Notes: generated by a model not told the origin, from the sequence alone. A stretch of DNA of 64,000 nucleotides from Subtercola frigoramans (GCF_016907385.1 NZ_JAFBBU010000001.1:930001-994000); one strand, 5' to 3'; numbered from the stretch's first letter, positions 1-8,687 are shown. Made by a program: numbers and translations.

Positions 1-272
1 CCGGGCTCAACAGTGAGGCGAAACTGCTTCAGCTCAGCCACGCGTTCGACACGCTCGGCTGTGTGGCCGTGGAGTTCCGCACACACTGGCACAACCAGCA
101 GTCGCGCGCCGCGATCGCTCGGCTCGGCGCGAAACAGGACGGCGTGCTGCGCAACAACGACGTCTGGCGCGACGGCACCCTGCGCGACACCGTCGTCTTC
201 TCGATCATCGAGTCGGAGTGGCCCACCGTGCGCCTCTCCCTCACAGAGAAGGTCGCCGGTCGCGCCCGCTGA
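1..272 (+). CDS. GNAT family N-acetyltransferase, C-terminal part
   Basis: This is the C-terminal end of an open frame that enters the window from the left and is read from base 3. The visible residues match the acyl-CoA-binding end of RimJ/RimL-type GNAT acetyltransferases: an N-x-x-x-K-L-L-x-x-S-H-A-F-D-T-L-G stretch, then W/N-Q-Q-S-R-A-A-I-A-R-L-G, the GVLR motif, and an RDTVVFSI...EWP ending. Such enzymes acetylate an amino group on a protein, antibiotic or metabolite; the substrate is not predictable. The N-terminal half lies outside the window. The next gene, the amidohydrolase, converges on it. Confidence 0.85.
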   Translation, partial: GLNSEAKLLQLSHAFDTLGCVAVEFRTHWHNQQSRAAIARLGAKQDGVLRNNDVWRDGTLRDTVVFSIIESEWPTVRLSLTEKVAGRAR

Positions 273-355
273 CTAGCTGCACGGCGGCGCAGTGAAACCG
301 CTCTGCTGCTGGTATCGACGGTCTCAACTGGCGCGGGCCGCGGCCTCGGCTGCGC

Positions 356-1780
356 TCAGCGCAGGGCGAGGGCTGTGGATGCCCGGGCCACCGCGCTCGC
401 GACCACGACTTCATCGACCCGCGCCAGCTGCCCGTCTTCGACCACGGCGACGCCGTTCACCAGTAGAAGCGCGAGCGGCGGCTGGGCCCCGAGGGTGAGC
501 GCGGCCACGGGGTCGAGGATTCCCGCGTGCTCCACCCCGTCGATCTTCCACACCGCGAGGTCGGCGAGCTTGCCCACCTCGAGCGAGCCGAGTTCACCGT
601 CACGGCCCAGGGTCTTCGCCCCGCCCATGGTCGCCATTCGAAGCGCAGTGCGCCCGGGCATCCGGTCGGCCCCGGCGCCCAGCCGGTTCATGAGCACCGC
701 CATGCGGATCTCGGTGCCGAGCTGGCCGGATTCATTGGATGCGGCGCCGTCGACGCCGAGCCCCACGCTGATTCCGGCGTCGAGCATGGCTGGCACACGG
801 GCGATGCCGGCCGCGAGCCTCGCGTTCGAGGAGGGGCAGTGGGCGACGGCCGTGCCTGTCGCGGCAAACCTGCCGATCGCGTGGTCGTCGAGGTGAACGC
901 AGTGCGCCATCCACACGTCGCTGCCGAGCCAGTCGAGGTCTTCGAGGTACTGCGTCGGCGTCTTGCCGAACTTCGACAGGCAGAACGCGTCTTCTTCGAC
1001 GGTCTCTGAGCCGTGCGTGTGCAGCCGTACGCCGAGCGAGCGCCCGAGTGCTGCCGATTCGCGCAGCAGCTCGGCCGTCACCGAGAACGGCGAGCAGGGT
1101 GCTAGCGCGATCTGGGCCATGGCTCCGCGGCCCGCATCGTGGTAGCGCTCGACAGCCTCGCCGCTCGCTGCCAGGATCGCGTCGATCGACTCGACGGCGA
1201 AGTCGGGCGGCAGGCCGCCCTGGCTCTGCCCGAGGTCCATCGAGCCGCGGGTGGCATGGATGCGAACCCCCAGCTCGCCAGCCGCCTTCACGATTCCGCC
1301 GAGAATGTCGCCAGCGCCGCTGGGGAACACGTAGTGGTGGTCACCGACGGTCGAGCATCCCGACTTTGCGGCCACCGCCATCGCACCCAGTGCGCCCGCT
1401 TCGACGAGCTCGGCGTCGATGCGGGCCCACAGCGGGTAGAGCGAGGTGAGCCAGTCGAACAGAATGGAGTCCTGCGCGTAGCCGCGGGTCAGCCACTGGT
1501 ACAGGTGGTGGTGGGTGTTGATGAGCCCAGGGGTGACCAGGTGTCCGCGCCCGTCGATGAGGCGAATGGATGCCCGGCTGCTGTCGCGCGTCGCACCGAC
1601 CCCATCGGGAGTCAGCCCGTCCCGCGCCCACTGCGGCGAGCTGCCATCTCCGACAGCCACGATCGTGGTGCCGTCGACGACCACGAACCCCACAGCGAAT
1701 TCGCTGCCCGCCGGGTCGACCGTGGCGATGTATGCCCTTTCGATGATCGTGCGTGCGGCGGGAGGCGCTGAAGTGCTCAT
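356..1780 (-). CDS. 8-oxoguanine deaminase / ATZ-TRZ family amidohydrolase
   Basis: This 474-aa cytosolic metal-dependent hydrolase belongs to the ATZ/TRZ amidohydrolase superfamily. Metal ligands are visible as the TPGLINTHHH motif (His90 and His92), His256 in LHTHGSE, His293 in MAHCVH and Asp344 in LGVDG, on a TIM barrel with an N-terminal beta-sandwich lead. The THHHLYQWLTR start and the LGVDGAASNESGQL stretch are typical of 8-oxoguanine deaminases, which turn 8-oxoguanine into urate plus ammonia; a related guanine or triazine hydrolase is the alternative. It is monocistronic. Start ATG1780 fits a leaderless transcript, with TAGCGT six bases upstream. Confidence 0.8.
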   Translation of the reverse strand: MSTSAPPAARTIIERAYIATVDPAGSEFAVGFVVVDGTTIVAVGDGSSPQWARDGLTPDGVGATRDSSRASIRLIDGRGHLVTPGLINTHHHLYQWLTRGYAQDSILFDWLTSLYPLWARIDAELVEAGALGAMAVAAKSGCSTVGDHHYVFPSGAGDILGGIVKAAGELGVRIHATRGSMDLGQSQGGLPPDFAVESIDAILAASGEAVERYHDAGRGAMAQIALAPCSPFSVTAELLRESAALGRSLGVRLHTHGSETVEEDAFCLSKFGKTPTQYLEDLDWLGSDVWMAHCVHLDDHAIGRFAATGTAVAHCPSSNARLAAGIARVPAMLDAGISVGLGVDGAASNESGQLGTEIRMAVLMNRLGAGADRMPGRTALRMATMGGAKTLGRDGELGSLEVGKLADLAVWKIDGVEHAGILDPVAALTLGAQPPLALLLVNGVAVVEDGQLARVDEVVVASAVARASTALALR

Positions 1781-1786
1781 GCCGCC

Positions 1787-1792
1787 ACGCTA
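1787..1792 (-). promoter_or_regulatory. -10 box of leaderless amidohydrolase gene
   Basis: TAGCGT on the minus strand lies exactly six bases before ATG1780 and no Shine-Dalgarno sequence is present. The same TANNNT-N6-start layout recurs through the window. Confidence 0.55.
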
Positions 1793-1825
1793 CCCACCTC
1801 AGATGTCGTGCATGTTGCAGAACCC

Positions 1826-2332
1826 CTACGTGCGGCGGATGACCGCCACCTGCGCGCCGAGGGCTGCAACGACGTCGGCCGGGGTGACCTCGATGTCGAA
1901 ACCGCGCCGGCCACCCGAGACGTAGATGGTCTCGTAGGCGAGCGCCCGATCATCCAGGACCGTCGGCAGCCGGGTCTTCTGCCCGAACGGGCTGATGCCG
2001 CCGACGACGTAGCCCGATTTGCGCTCGGCGACAGCTGCATCGGCCATGACGGCGCGTTTGGCCCCGACCGCTCTGGCCAGCGCTTTCACGTCGAGCTTCG
2101 AGTCGACCGAGACGATGGCGATGGCGAGGCCCTTGTCGGTGTCGACCATCAAGGTCTTGAAGACGCGCCCGCCGTCGATGCCGAGCGCGCTCGCGGCTTC
2201 TGCGCCGAAGTCGGTCGACGATTCATCGTGGTGATAGGCGTGCGGCGTGAACGGGATTCCCGCACGGGTGAGCGCGACCGTCGCGGCTGTGGTCGGTCCG
2301 ATCGCCTTCTGGTTCTTTCGCGACGTGGCCAC
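1826..2332 (-). CDS. ybaK: Cys-tRNA(Pro)/Cys-tRNA(Cys) deacylase, YbaK/EbsC type
   Basis: This 168-aa protein is the full length of the YbaK editing family, which hydrolyses Cys-tRNA(Pro) formed by prolyl-tRNA synthetase in the cytoplasm. Family marks are the T-A-A-T-V-A-L-T-R-A-G-I-P-F-T-P-H-A-Y start, the RVFKTLM motif with the conserved Lys59, the VDSKLDVKALARAVGAKRA block and the GGISPFGQK motif. GTG2332 begins two bases after the stop codon of the esterase gene, so the two are probably co-transcribed and translationally coupled. No downstream partner is present. Confidence 0.9.
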   Translation of the reverse strand: MATSRKNQKAIGPTTAATVALTRAGIPFTPHAYHHDESSTDFGAEAASALGIDGGRVFKTLMVDTDKGLAIAIVSVDSKLDVKALARAVGAKRAVMADAAVAERKSGYVVGGISPFGQKTRLPTVLDDRALAYETIYVSGGRRGFDIEVTPADVVAALGAQVAVIRRT

Positions 2333-2334
2333 GG

Positions 2335-3075
2335 TCAGAGCGCGGTGGCCCCGTCGGCGTGCAGCTCAGCGTCGCTCGTCACGAGCGGGTTCGCGGTTGT
2401 CTGGACGGCACTCAGGAATTCCGAGACGTCGGTGATCTCCTCTTGCGAGACCCCGTGTCGGATGCCCGGGTAGAGCTTCGCCGTGAGCGTGGAGTGTTCG
2501 GGCAGCCACGCTTCGGTCCGTTCGACGGCGACGCCGTTCACGATGGGGTCTGCCACGTCGCGGCCCCAGAACACGGGCGGCCGGGACTCGCTCATCACGC
2601 GGTCTCCGTGAACCTGACCGTTGACGACGAACCCGGAGAGGTTCACCGCGGCGACGAATCGCTCGGGGGCCGTGCGCAGAAGGTGGATCGCCATGGCGCC
2701 GCCCTGGGAGAAGCCGAGGGTCGCAATGCTGGCAGGCGTGCCGAAGTGGGCTTCGACGCGGTCGAGCCAGTCGAGAACAGACGCCGCCGCGTCGTCGAGT
2801 CCCGAGACGCGGGGGTTGCCGGGCTCGCCGATGGTGAACCACGCGAACCCGTTCTCGACGGGGTGGGGAGCGAGAAGCGGCGCGCGCAGTGACGCGGCGA
2901 TGGTGCCAGCGGGCAGCAGTGGGGCGAGGGAGATCAGGTCGTTCTCGTGTGAGCCATACCCATGCATGATGATGACGAGCGGGCTCGTCTGCAGCCGGGC
3001 GGCAACCTCGTCAGTGGGAACCGACCAGACAACCGCAGCATCGTTGATCGGGGCGCGGCGTGGAGAATCGGTCAC
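2335..3075 (-). CDS. Alpha/beta-hydrolase, phospholipase/carboxylesterase-like
   Basis: This 246-aa serine hydrolase is of the carboxylesterase/phospholipase type. The nucleophile lies in GFSQGG (Ser123 in this numbering), an oxyanion motif MHGYGSHENDL is near the N terminus, and the acid and histidine fit GRDVADPIV and GIRHGVS. It probably cleaves short-chain carboxylic esters in the cytoplasm; the substrate is unknown. The open frame extends 23 codons further upstream, but GTG3075 is preceded at good spacing by AGAGGACC, so that start is preferred. Its stop lies two bases before ybaK. Confidence 0.8.
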   Translation of the reverse strand: MTDSPRRAPINDAAVVWSVPTDEVAARLQTSPLVIIMHGYGSHENDLISLAPLLPAGTIAASLRAPLLAPHPVENGFAWFTIGEPGNPRVSGLDDAAASVLDWLDRVEAHFGTPASIATLGFSQGGAMAIHLLRTAPERFVAAVNLSGFVVNGQVHGDRVMSESRPPVFWGRDVADPIVNGVAVERTEAWLPEHSTLTAKLYPGIRHGVSQEEITDVSEFLSAVQTTANPLVTSDAELHADGATAL

Positions 3076-3266
3076 GATGGTCCTCTGGTGAAGTGAATGA
3101 TGCAGCGGGGCAGAGTGCGGTTGTCGAACGACGGTATCACCCACTGTAAACCGTACGAATGATTTCGGCCCTCGAAGAGGGGGTCAATTACGCAATGAGT
3201 CACTCCGTGGCGCAGTACCCCGAATCAGCGCCTGACCCAGCCATCAGTTCTCGGCCGGGGCCTGCC

Positions 3267-4601
3267 TCAACGGCACTGGGCGGCCACTGCGACCTGTGCG
3301 TCGCTCGGGCGACCGTAGGCTTCGATGCCGGAGCCGGGGATGTCGAATCCCTGGCTGATCGACCACGCCGTCGCCCAGACCTCCTGCTGACCCTTGATCT
3401 CGGGGCTGTTGAAGAGCGGGGCGCAGCGATACACCTGCGAATGCCCGACTTCGTGCGCAACGAGGGCCCGGGCATCCCGGCCGTCGTACCAGGCCGTCTC
3501 GACCGTGTAGTTGAGGTTGATGATCGCATACCCGCCGTCGGTGTCGAACGACTGCGTGGTACCAGAGAGCCAGTTCGCGCCGAGGCCCGAGACCTCGGGC
3601 GACCAGATGAATTCGAGTGCGACGCCATTGCTCAGGGAGCGGGCATAGTTCTCGATTTCACGTCGGACGGCCCAGGCCGGGTCATCCAGTTCTGCCTGGT
3701 GGGTTGCCTGCGAGGCGCGCACCTGCGATTCGGCGTCGCTCATCGAGGCAAGGAACGCGCCGTCGTGCGACATGCTCATGCTCGGGTTTCGCGCCTGCTC
3801 GGTGAGCCGGATCAGCGCGACCTGCAGCGAGCGGTTCGACAGTGGGTCGCTTGCGATGAGCTGGTCTGCCTCGGTTGCTGCAGCGCTGAAGAACGCGGAT
3901 TCGGCGGTATTGAGGCTGGTTTCTGCGTCGGCCGTGTTTTTCGCAGCCGTGACAAGGTCGCTGCCCTGCTGCTGCGACGCCCGTGCGCGACCCTCGAGCT
4001 GTTCGGCCTCGGTTGTGAGTTGCCAGGGAGGGCGGTACCCAGCAGGAGGAGTTGCGAGGGCTGCGACCTCTGCCGCGCTCGGCGGCGTGGATTCGGGGGC
4101 CGCTGCCAGAGCATCCATCGTCGTCAACGACTGCTGGAGGGCACCGGCTTCTGCCACGGTCTCGGCTGCGAACGTCGGGCTGTCGACCACCGAATGGATG
4201 CGTTTGGCAAGGCTTCGCACATCGGCGAGACGGGCGTCGAACGCGTGTGATGCGCTCGTCTCGGTCGTGAGCTGTGACTGCAGGCTGCTGGCTGCCGCTT
4301 CGTAACGGTTCTCTGCGGCAACGCTCCAGCCCCAGAAACCGCCGATCACGGCGGCCGCGACGACGGCGGCGCCGGCGAGCTGCAGAATCCGACGCCGTCG
4401 GTGTCGAGGTGGATGCCCGGCCGCCGAATCGCCGTCTTCACCGTGCTCGATCGGGTAACCTGTCGCGGGTTCCTCGTTCGTCGCGGGTGTGCCCACAGCG
4501 GCCGGGTTCGACAGCCCACTGTCAGGCATGTCGGCTCCGGGGTCGAAATCCACGGCGCGCGCAACGTCGGTCGATGAGTCGTCGGTCGAGGGTTCGGTCA
4601 T
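3267..4601 (-). CDS. Membrane-anchored protein with C-terminal HExxH metalloprotease-like motif
   Basis: This 444-aa protein is not recognised as a named family. It has an acidic disordered N terminus (1-65), an Arg/His-rich stretch, one membrane segment at about 72-94, a long extracytoplasmic Ala/Thr/Ser-rich helical region (about 95-300), and a C-terminal domain with ALVAHEVGHSQVYRC. HEVGH (383-387) plus Glu407 twenty residues later looks like a zinc site of HExxH...E type, and Cys393 and Cys443 could form a disulfide. The topology suggests an N-in, cell-surface zincin. ATG4601 follows AGAAGGATC; the open frame runs further upstream but overlaps the GNAT gene. Function is inferred only. Confidence 0.6.
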   Translation of the reverse strand: MTEPSTDDSSTDVARAVDFDPGADMPDSGLSNPAAVGTPATNEEPATGYPIEHGEDGDSAAGHPPRHRRRRILQLAGAAVVAAAVIGGFWGWSVAAENRYEAAASSLQSQLTTETSASHAFDARLADVRSLAKRIHSVVDSPTFAAETVAEAGALQQSLTTMDALAAAPESTPPSAAEVAALATPPAGYRPPWQLTTEAEQLEGRARASQQQGSDLVTAAKNTADAETSLNTAESAFFSAAATEADQLIASDPLSNRSLQVALIRLTEQARNPSMSMSHDGAFLASMSDAESQVRASQATHQAELDDPAWAVRREIENYARSLSNGVALEFIWSPEVSGLGANWLSGTTQSFDTDGGYAIINLNYTVETAWYDGRDARALVAHEVGHSQVYRCAPLFNSPEIKGQQEVWATAWSISQGFDIPGSGIEAYGRPSDAQVAVAAQCR

Positions 4602-4623
4602 TCGGTCGGATCCTTCTGAGTGC

Positions 4624-5439
4624 CTAGCGAGTCCAGCGATACGGGGTCGTGGTTGAAACCCTGACAAGGCCGGAGCGCTCGAGAATAGGGCGAGAATATT
4701 CGGTCGAGTCGCTGTGGATGAGCGACTTTCCCCGTCGGACCGCCGAGCGTGCCCTGGCGGCCGCGACGGCTCGGTAGATGCCTCGTCCTCGCCACTCTTC
4801 TCGGGTCGCCCCACCCCAGATACCGGCGAATCGTGACCCGTGGACTGGCTCGAGCCGGCCTGCTGAAACGATGACCCCCCGGGCCTCGGCGATCCAGAGC
4901 TCCATGCCGTCGCCTGTCGCGAGCCGGCGTAGCAGCGCGTCTGCTTCTTCGTGAGAGACGGGGTCGCCGAAGACCTCATCCTGCATCGCGCTCATTGCCC
5001 GCACGTCACCCTCTTCTGTGATGCGCCTCAGGATGACGCCGTCAGGCAGCTCGACGTCGAGGGCAAGCGATGCGGCCTCGCCGATCATGATCGACTCCGT
5101 CTCGTCAGCGACGAAGCCGTTGGCAAGGAGCGCCTCGGTCAGCCCGGGCGCCGTGTCGTGAGCCCGGGTCTTCCACTCGACCCTGGTGATCTCAGGGTCG
5201 GCCAGAAAGTACGCGACGGCCTCGGCAACGAGATCTCGGATGGTCGTCCCGTCGGCACCGCCGAGGTTCTGGTACGTGATGAAGCCCCGACCGTTGGCGA
5301 ACGTCACCAGCCGAAGAGGGCCGAGCTGACTGACGGTGATTGCGCTGGGTGTTTCGGCATCGGTGCGCAGTTCGTCGTCGTAGGCCTTCAGGAACTGCTG
5401 ACGCCGTTCCGGCGCCACCGATTCGTCATTCGGGGCCAC
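4624..5439 (-). CDS. GNAT family N-acetyltransferase
   Basis: This 271-aa protein has a C-terminal GNAT fold. The acetyl-CoA-binding motif A is EWRGRGIYRAVAAARARSA at about 215-235, followed by IHSDSTEYSRPILERSGLVRV. The N-terminal 120 residues form a second, degenerate GNAT-like half, so it is a tandem-fold enzyme. The substrate is unknown. GTG5439 starts one base after the stop of the NYN gene, and its own stop is 22 bases before the HExxH protein, so these three genes probably form one leftward transcript. Confidence 0.75.
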   Translation of the reverse strand: MAPNDESVAPERRQQFLKAYDDELRTDAETPSAITVSQLGPLRLVTFANGRGFITYQNLGGADGTTIRDLVAEAVAYFLADPEITRVEWKTRAHDTAPGLTEALLANGFVADETESIMIGEAASLALDVELPDGVILRRITEEGDVRAMSAMQDEVFGDPVSHEEADALLRRLATGDGMELWIAEARGVIVSAGRLEPVHGSRFAGIWGGATREEWRGRGIYRAVAAARARSAVRRGKSLIHSDSTEYSRPILERSGLVRVSTTTPYRWTR

Positions 5440-5440
5440 G

Positions 5441-6463
5441 TCAGCGGCGGGCTTCGGAGTCGGGCCTCAGACGGATGAGACGCTGCGAACCCTCGTCCTG
5501 GAGGTCTGCGACGTCGCTGCGCGAGGCGAGAAAATCGGTGAACGAACGAAATCCGAGCGGCTTCTCGTTGAACGAAGGGTCCATGCGCCGCATCTGGTTC
5601 TTGACGGTACCGGTGTTGAGCCACTCGTCGGCGTCGCCCTTGGCGTGGCCGATCTGCAGTGCCCGAACGAGCAGTTCGGTCGCCACCGACTGCGGGTCGA
5701 CGTCGTCTGCGAGCTCTGGTTCGTCGAACGACGTGTCTTCGGTGTGCGAGAACATCGGGATCGTCGAAACGCGCCGGGATTTCGCCGGAGCCTTCGAGGG
5801 CTGGGCCTCGGCAGCCTCGGGCGCCGCCTTGCCTGCGCCAGCCCTGTCAGTCTTCGGAAGAGCGCTGGCCGCCGTAGCCGCGACCTTCTCGATGCCGGGC
5901 AGTGAGTCGTAGTCCTCGAACTCGTCGCACGCGGCCGCCAGCGAGGTGCTCGTCGAACCGGCGACCCCGATGCCCACCACAAACCGCCCCAGGCGCTTCG
6001 TCTTCTGCGCGAGGGCGATGTAGTCCGAATCGCCGGCGACGATGATCACGTGCGTGAGGTCTGGTAGCCGGAAGAGGTCTTCGACCACGTCCACAGCGAG
6101 ACGGATGTCGGCACCGTTCTTCGTTCCGCGTGTGGTGGTGGTGAAGAGCTGCGTCAGGTCGACGGCCCTCGACATCAGCTGGCGCTGGTAGCTCGCGTTG
6201 ACGGGCACCGACCAGTCGGCGTAGGCACGGTTGACCACCATCGTGCCGAACGAAGCCGCGAAGTCGATGATCGCGTTGAAGTCGACCGTGGCAGCGGCAA
6301 GCCGGGCGGCGACTTCGGGGTCAGCATCCGGGCTCGACTTGTCGAAATCGCGGATGCCGTCGCGCTGGAAGGCATTGCGCCCGTGCAACTGCTGGTACCG
6401 CGAGATGACGATGTTGTCGAAGTCGATGTACAGGCCGACGCGGGAATCGCTCGGTTCGCTCAT
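5441..6463 (-). CDS. NYN domain protein with C-terminal OST-HTH/LOTUS domain
   Basis: This 340-aa protein has an N-terminal NYN (PIN-like, LabA/DUF88) domain at about 8-180. It shows the acidic GLYIDFDN start, NGADIRLAVDVVEDL and IIVAGDSDYIALAQ, the usual metal-binding residues of this RNase fold. A linker leads to a C-terminal LOTUS/OST-HTH module (about 265-335, EWLNTGTVKNQMRRMDPSF...LGFRSFTDFL), which binds RNA in related proteins. A role in RNA decay is inferred. ATG6463 is preferred to the upstream in-frame ATG because AGGGAGCA precedes it and because the 87-base extension would overlap the next gene. Confidence 0.8.
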   Translation of the reverse strand: MSEPSDSRVGLYIDFDNIVISRYQQLHGRNAFQRDGIRDFDKSSPDADPEVAARLAAATVDFNAIIDFAASFGTMVVNRAYADWSVPVNASYQRQLMSRAVDLTQLFTTTTRGTKNGADIRLAVDVVEDLFRLPDLTHVIIVAGDSDYIALAQKTKRLGRFVVGIGVAGSTSTSLAAACDEFEDYDSLPGIEKVAATAASALPKTDRAGAGKAAPEAAEAQPSKAPAKSRRVSTIPMFSHTEDTSFDEPELADDVDPQSVATELLVRALQIGHAKGDADEWLNTGTVKNQMRRMDPSFNEKPLGFRSFTDFLASRSDVADLQDEGSQRLIRLRPDSEARR

Positions 6464-6518
6464 GGTGGGTGTCTGCTCCCTGGTCGCTGTCGGAGGACTC
6501 TGTCGCGATCCGTTGTCT

Positions 6519-7406
6519 TCAGTCTGCTGTGAGCGGTGGGTGCAGGGCAACTTGCGGGCCGGTCTGTCGTCGGCTCGGGATGATCGGGGCGAGGTAGGCG
6601 TTCACGATCAGGTCGCCGCGAATGTCACGAAGAGCGTCAAGAAGCCGGTCGATCAGGCGATCGGACACAGCGGTTGCCGTGAGATCGAAGGGGCCGAGTG
6701 GCTGCAGCTTTCCACACCGGATGCGAACGACCTCCCATCCCACCGCGCGCAAGAGCCGATCCTTGCGGCGGTCGGTCTCTTCGCGCTTGCCCACGTGCTC
6801 GAGGCCGTACCTGCCGACCGTGTCGTACTCGATCGCCACGCGGAGTTCAGGGATGACAAAGTCGGGCCAGACCTCGACGTGGGTGAAGAACGGGCGGCTG
6901 GTCTTCACTGCGTTCGCCGAGAGGTCGACTTCCAGTCGTTCGGCCAGGAGTTGCCGCAGGCGTGCTTCGGCCGCAGAGGAGGGTCTCGGTGCCCTCGGGC
7001 TGACGAAGGCCTCGCCGGGCGAGACGCTGCCCGGGGTCGGTGCTGCCTGCCGTGCAGGCCGGTCGGGCAGAGTGGCCCGCCGCGAATACGCCTTTCTCCT
7101 CGGTACTGCCAGCTCGGTGCATTCCGGGCACCAGGATGATCGGCGGCGCGTTCTGCCCGGCCGTGACCTCTGTTCCTCCGGTGTTGCCACGAAGAGGTGC
7201 CCGGTGTCGCACTGCCACAGCAGGTACACCTCGGCAGCCGGCGGGATCTGGGTGAGCGTGATGTGGTGATTCAGCTCGGGGTGATACTGCCGGATCAGAA
7301 CCGGGTAGCGTTCCCATTCGCCCCGGTACGTTCCGATCTCGTAGGGCAGGGCCCTGCCCTTCGAGCGTTGACGCCTCGACCACCACGCCTGGACGTTCTC
7401 GGCCAT
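6519..7406 (-). CDS. Zinc-ribbon plus PD-(D/E)XK-like nuclease domain protein
   Basis: This 295-aa protein combines two recognisable parts. Residues 60-100 hold a C-x3-H...C-x2-C zinc ribbon (Cys66, His70, Cys93, Cys96), resembling treble-clef repeats found beside nuclease domains. Residues 145-245 resemble the Vsr/DUF559 endonuclease-like fold: VWPDFVIPELRVAIEYD supplies Asp182, Glu193 and Asp195, followed by K-R-E-E-T-D-R-R-K-D and a GWEVVRIR strand. DNA cleavage is inferred from the fold only. It has a good ribosome site (AGGGAGG) before ATG7406 and lies just upstream of the NYN gene on the same strand. Confidence 0.65.
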   Translation of the reverse strand: MAENVQAWWSRRQRSKGRALPYEIGTYRGEWERYPVLIRQYHPELNHHITLTQIPPAAEVYLLWQCDTGHLFVATPEEQRSRPGRTRRRSSWCPECTELAVPRRKAYSRRATLPDRPARQAAPTPGSVSPGEAFVSPRAPRPSSAAEARLRQLLAERLEVDLSANAVKTSRPFFTHVEVWPDFVIPELRVAIEYDTVGRYGLEHVGKREETDRRKDRLLRAVGWEVVRIRCGKLQPLGPFDLTATAVSDRLIDRLLDALRDIRGDLIVNAYLAPIIPSRRQTGPQVALHPPLTAD

Positions 7407-7552
7407 TCCTGGGACCTCCCTTCGCGTCTCGGCCGCTTCCCTGATTTCCGTCTGACGAACATAACCACGACCACCGACGCTGCCGAGTCTTTCGTCTCGG
7501 GGCCTCCCGGCTCTGAATCCGCCGGGCTTGGCCTGCCGTCAGAGGTTCGGCC

Positions 7553-7558
7553 TACTCT
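7553..7558 (+). promoter_or_regulatory. -10 box of leaderless GIY-YIG-like gene
   Basis: TACTCT ends six bases before ATG7565 and no ribosome-binding site is visible. This decides ATG7565 over the GTG at 7559. Confidence 0.55.
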
Positions 7559-7564
7559 GTGTCC

Positions 7565-8161
7565 ATGATCGAATCCACGGCTGACCTCATGACAGGAGGA
7601 GCCCCGAGCCTGTGCGGCATTTGGCATGACGGCGTGCCCTGCGCGAACCCGGTCGCTGCGGCCCGCGGGCTGAACCTCTGCGACCGGCACCTGCTCGAGG
7701 CCTACGCCCAGGTCACGGCAGAAGTCGGCGTGAACGATGTGCTCCCGACGCCGTGTGTGGCGTGTGGATCGCGGTTGGGAGTCTCCTACCCATCAGGATG
7801 GCTCTGCGCTGTCTGCGAGTGGAGGCTCGGTGCCCTGCCCGATGGCACCGGGCAACGCCCGCGTGTTGATGTCGTCTACTACGTTCGGTTCAGGAACACC
7901 GTGAAGATCGGTACCAGCGCCAACCCCCGGGCACGGCTCGCGCAGCTGCACTTCGACGAGCTTCTCGCCTTCGAGCGCGGCACCAGGCATCGTGAGCACC
8001 GACGGCATCTGCAGTTCGCGGGCCACCGTATCGAGGGCAGCGAGTGGTTCAGGCTCCACGACTCTCTCGACGCGCACATCCGGGAGCTCCAGGCGGGCAT
8101 CGACGACCCGTGGGCCCAGTACAGCCTCTGGGTCAGCCAGGCCATCGCCCTCACCGAGTGA
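7565..8161 (+). CDS. GIY-YIG / T5orf172-like protein with N-terminal zinc motifs
   Basis: This is a 198-aa protein. The N-terminal half has two cysteine clusters, a CGIWHDGVPC...LCDRH motif and a C-x2-C...C-x2-C ribbon around CVACG and CAVCEW. The C-terminal half reads VVYYVRFRNTVKIGTSANPRARLAQL, then an H-rich stretch and GSEWFRLHD, the pattern of the T5orf172/MUG113 branch of GIY-YIG proteins, which have a nuclease fold. Catalytic activity is not certain because only part of the GIY-YIG residue set can be recognised. It is divergent from the zinc-ribbon nuclease gene. Confidence 0.65.
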   Translation: MIESTADLMTGGAPSLCGIWHDGVPCANPVAAARGLNLCDRHLLEAYAQVTAEVGVNDVLPTPCVACGSRLGVSYPSGWLCAVCEWRLGALPDGTGQRPRVDVVYYVRFRNTVKIGTSANPRARLAQLHFDELLAFERGTRHREHRRHLQFAGHRIEGSEWFRLHDSLDAHIRELQAGIDDPWAQYSLWVSQAIALTE

Positions 8162-8254
8162 TCACCGAGTGATCTCCGTGTGATCGCTGTGCCCGTGCGT
8201 GTGCCCGAAGGGCGTCGCTGGGCCGAATGTCGCTCCTCGGGTGTACAAACGGAT

Positions 8255-8620
8255 ATGACGTTTCAGGAAATCATCGAAATCGCCGCCTCCGTCATCGAGG
8301 GCGCGGGCGTGGCGATCATCCTCCTGGGGGCTGCGTGGTCGAGTGTGGTCGCCATTCTGCATGCCCTCCGGCGCGAGCCTTTGGTGTACAAGCAATACCG
8401 ACGGATGCTCGGGCAGTCCATTCTGCTCGGCCTCGAGTTTCTCGTGGCTGCCGACATCGTTCGGACCGTCGCTGTGACGCCGACGCTCGAGAGTGTCGCT
8501 GTACTCGCGGCGATCATCCTGATTCGTACGTTCCTCAGCCTGTCGCTTGAACTCGAGATCACCGGTCGCTGGCCGTGGCAGTCGGGGAAGGCGACCGACC
8601 CCGTCTCGGCAGCCGACTGA
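8255..8620 (+). CDS. DUF1622 family membrane protein
   Basis: This 121-aa integral membrane protein has three hydrophobic segments (about 8-32, 50-73 and 76-98) and the family marks Y-R-R-M-L-G-Q-S-I-L-L-G-L-E-F-L-V-A-A-D-I and LIRTFLSLSLELEI. The DUF1622 family has no established function. ATG8255 was chosen over an in-frame ATG 75 bases upstream because the extension is hydrophilic and has no family similarity. TACAAA five bases before ATG8255 suggests leaderless transcription. It follows the GIY-YIG-like gene on the same strand, but a shared function is not implied. Confidence 0.75.
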   Translation: MTFQEIIEIAASVIEGAGVAIILLGAAWSSVVAILHALRREPLVYKQYRRMLGQSILLGLEFLVAADIVRTVAVTPTLESVAVLAAIILIRTFLSLSLELEITGRWPWQSGKATDPVSAAD

Positions 8621-8687
8621 CAGATCGTGCGGTCTGAACCGGCACAGCGAACCGTGCCAGCCTGTCGGAGGGAGACGGACCCACCCG

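Noticed and set aside
310..340. A third REP-like unit near the left end
   Set aside because: GGTATCGACGGTCTCAACTGG shares only short pieces with the two convincing units and lacks the GC stem.
5441..8161. A complete restriction or toxin-antitoxin system
   Set aside because: Only nuclease-like folds are seen. There is no methyltransferase, helicase partner, antitoxin pair or composition shift in this stretch.
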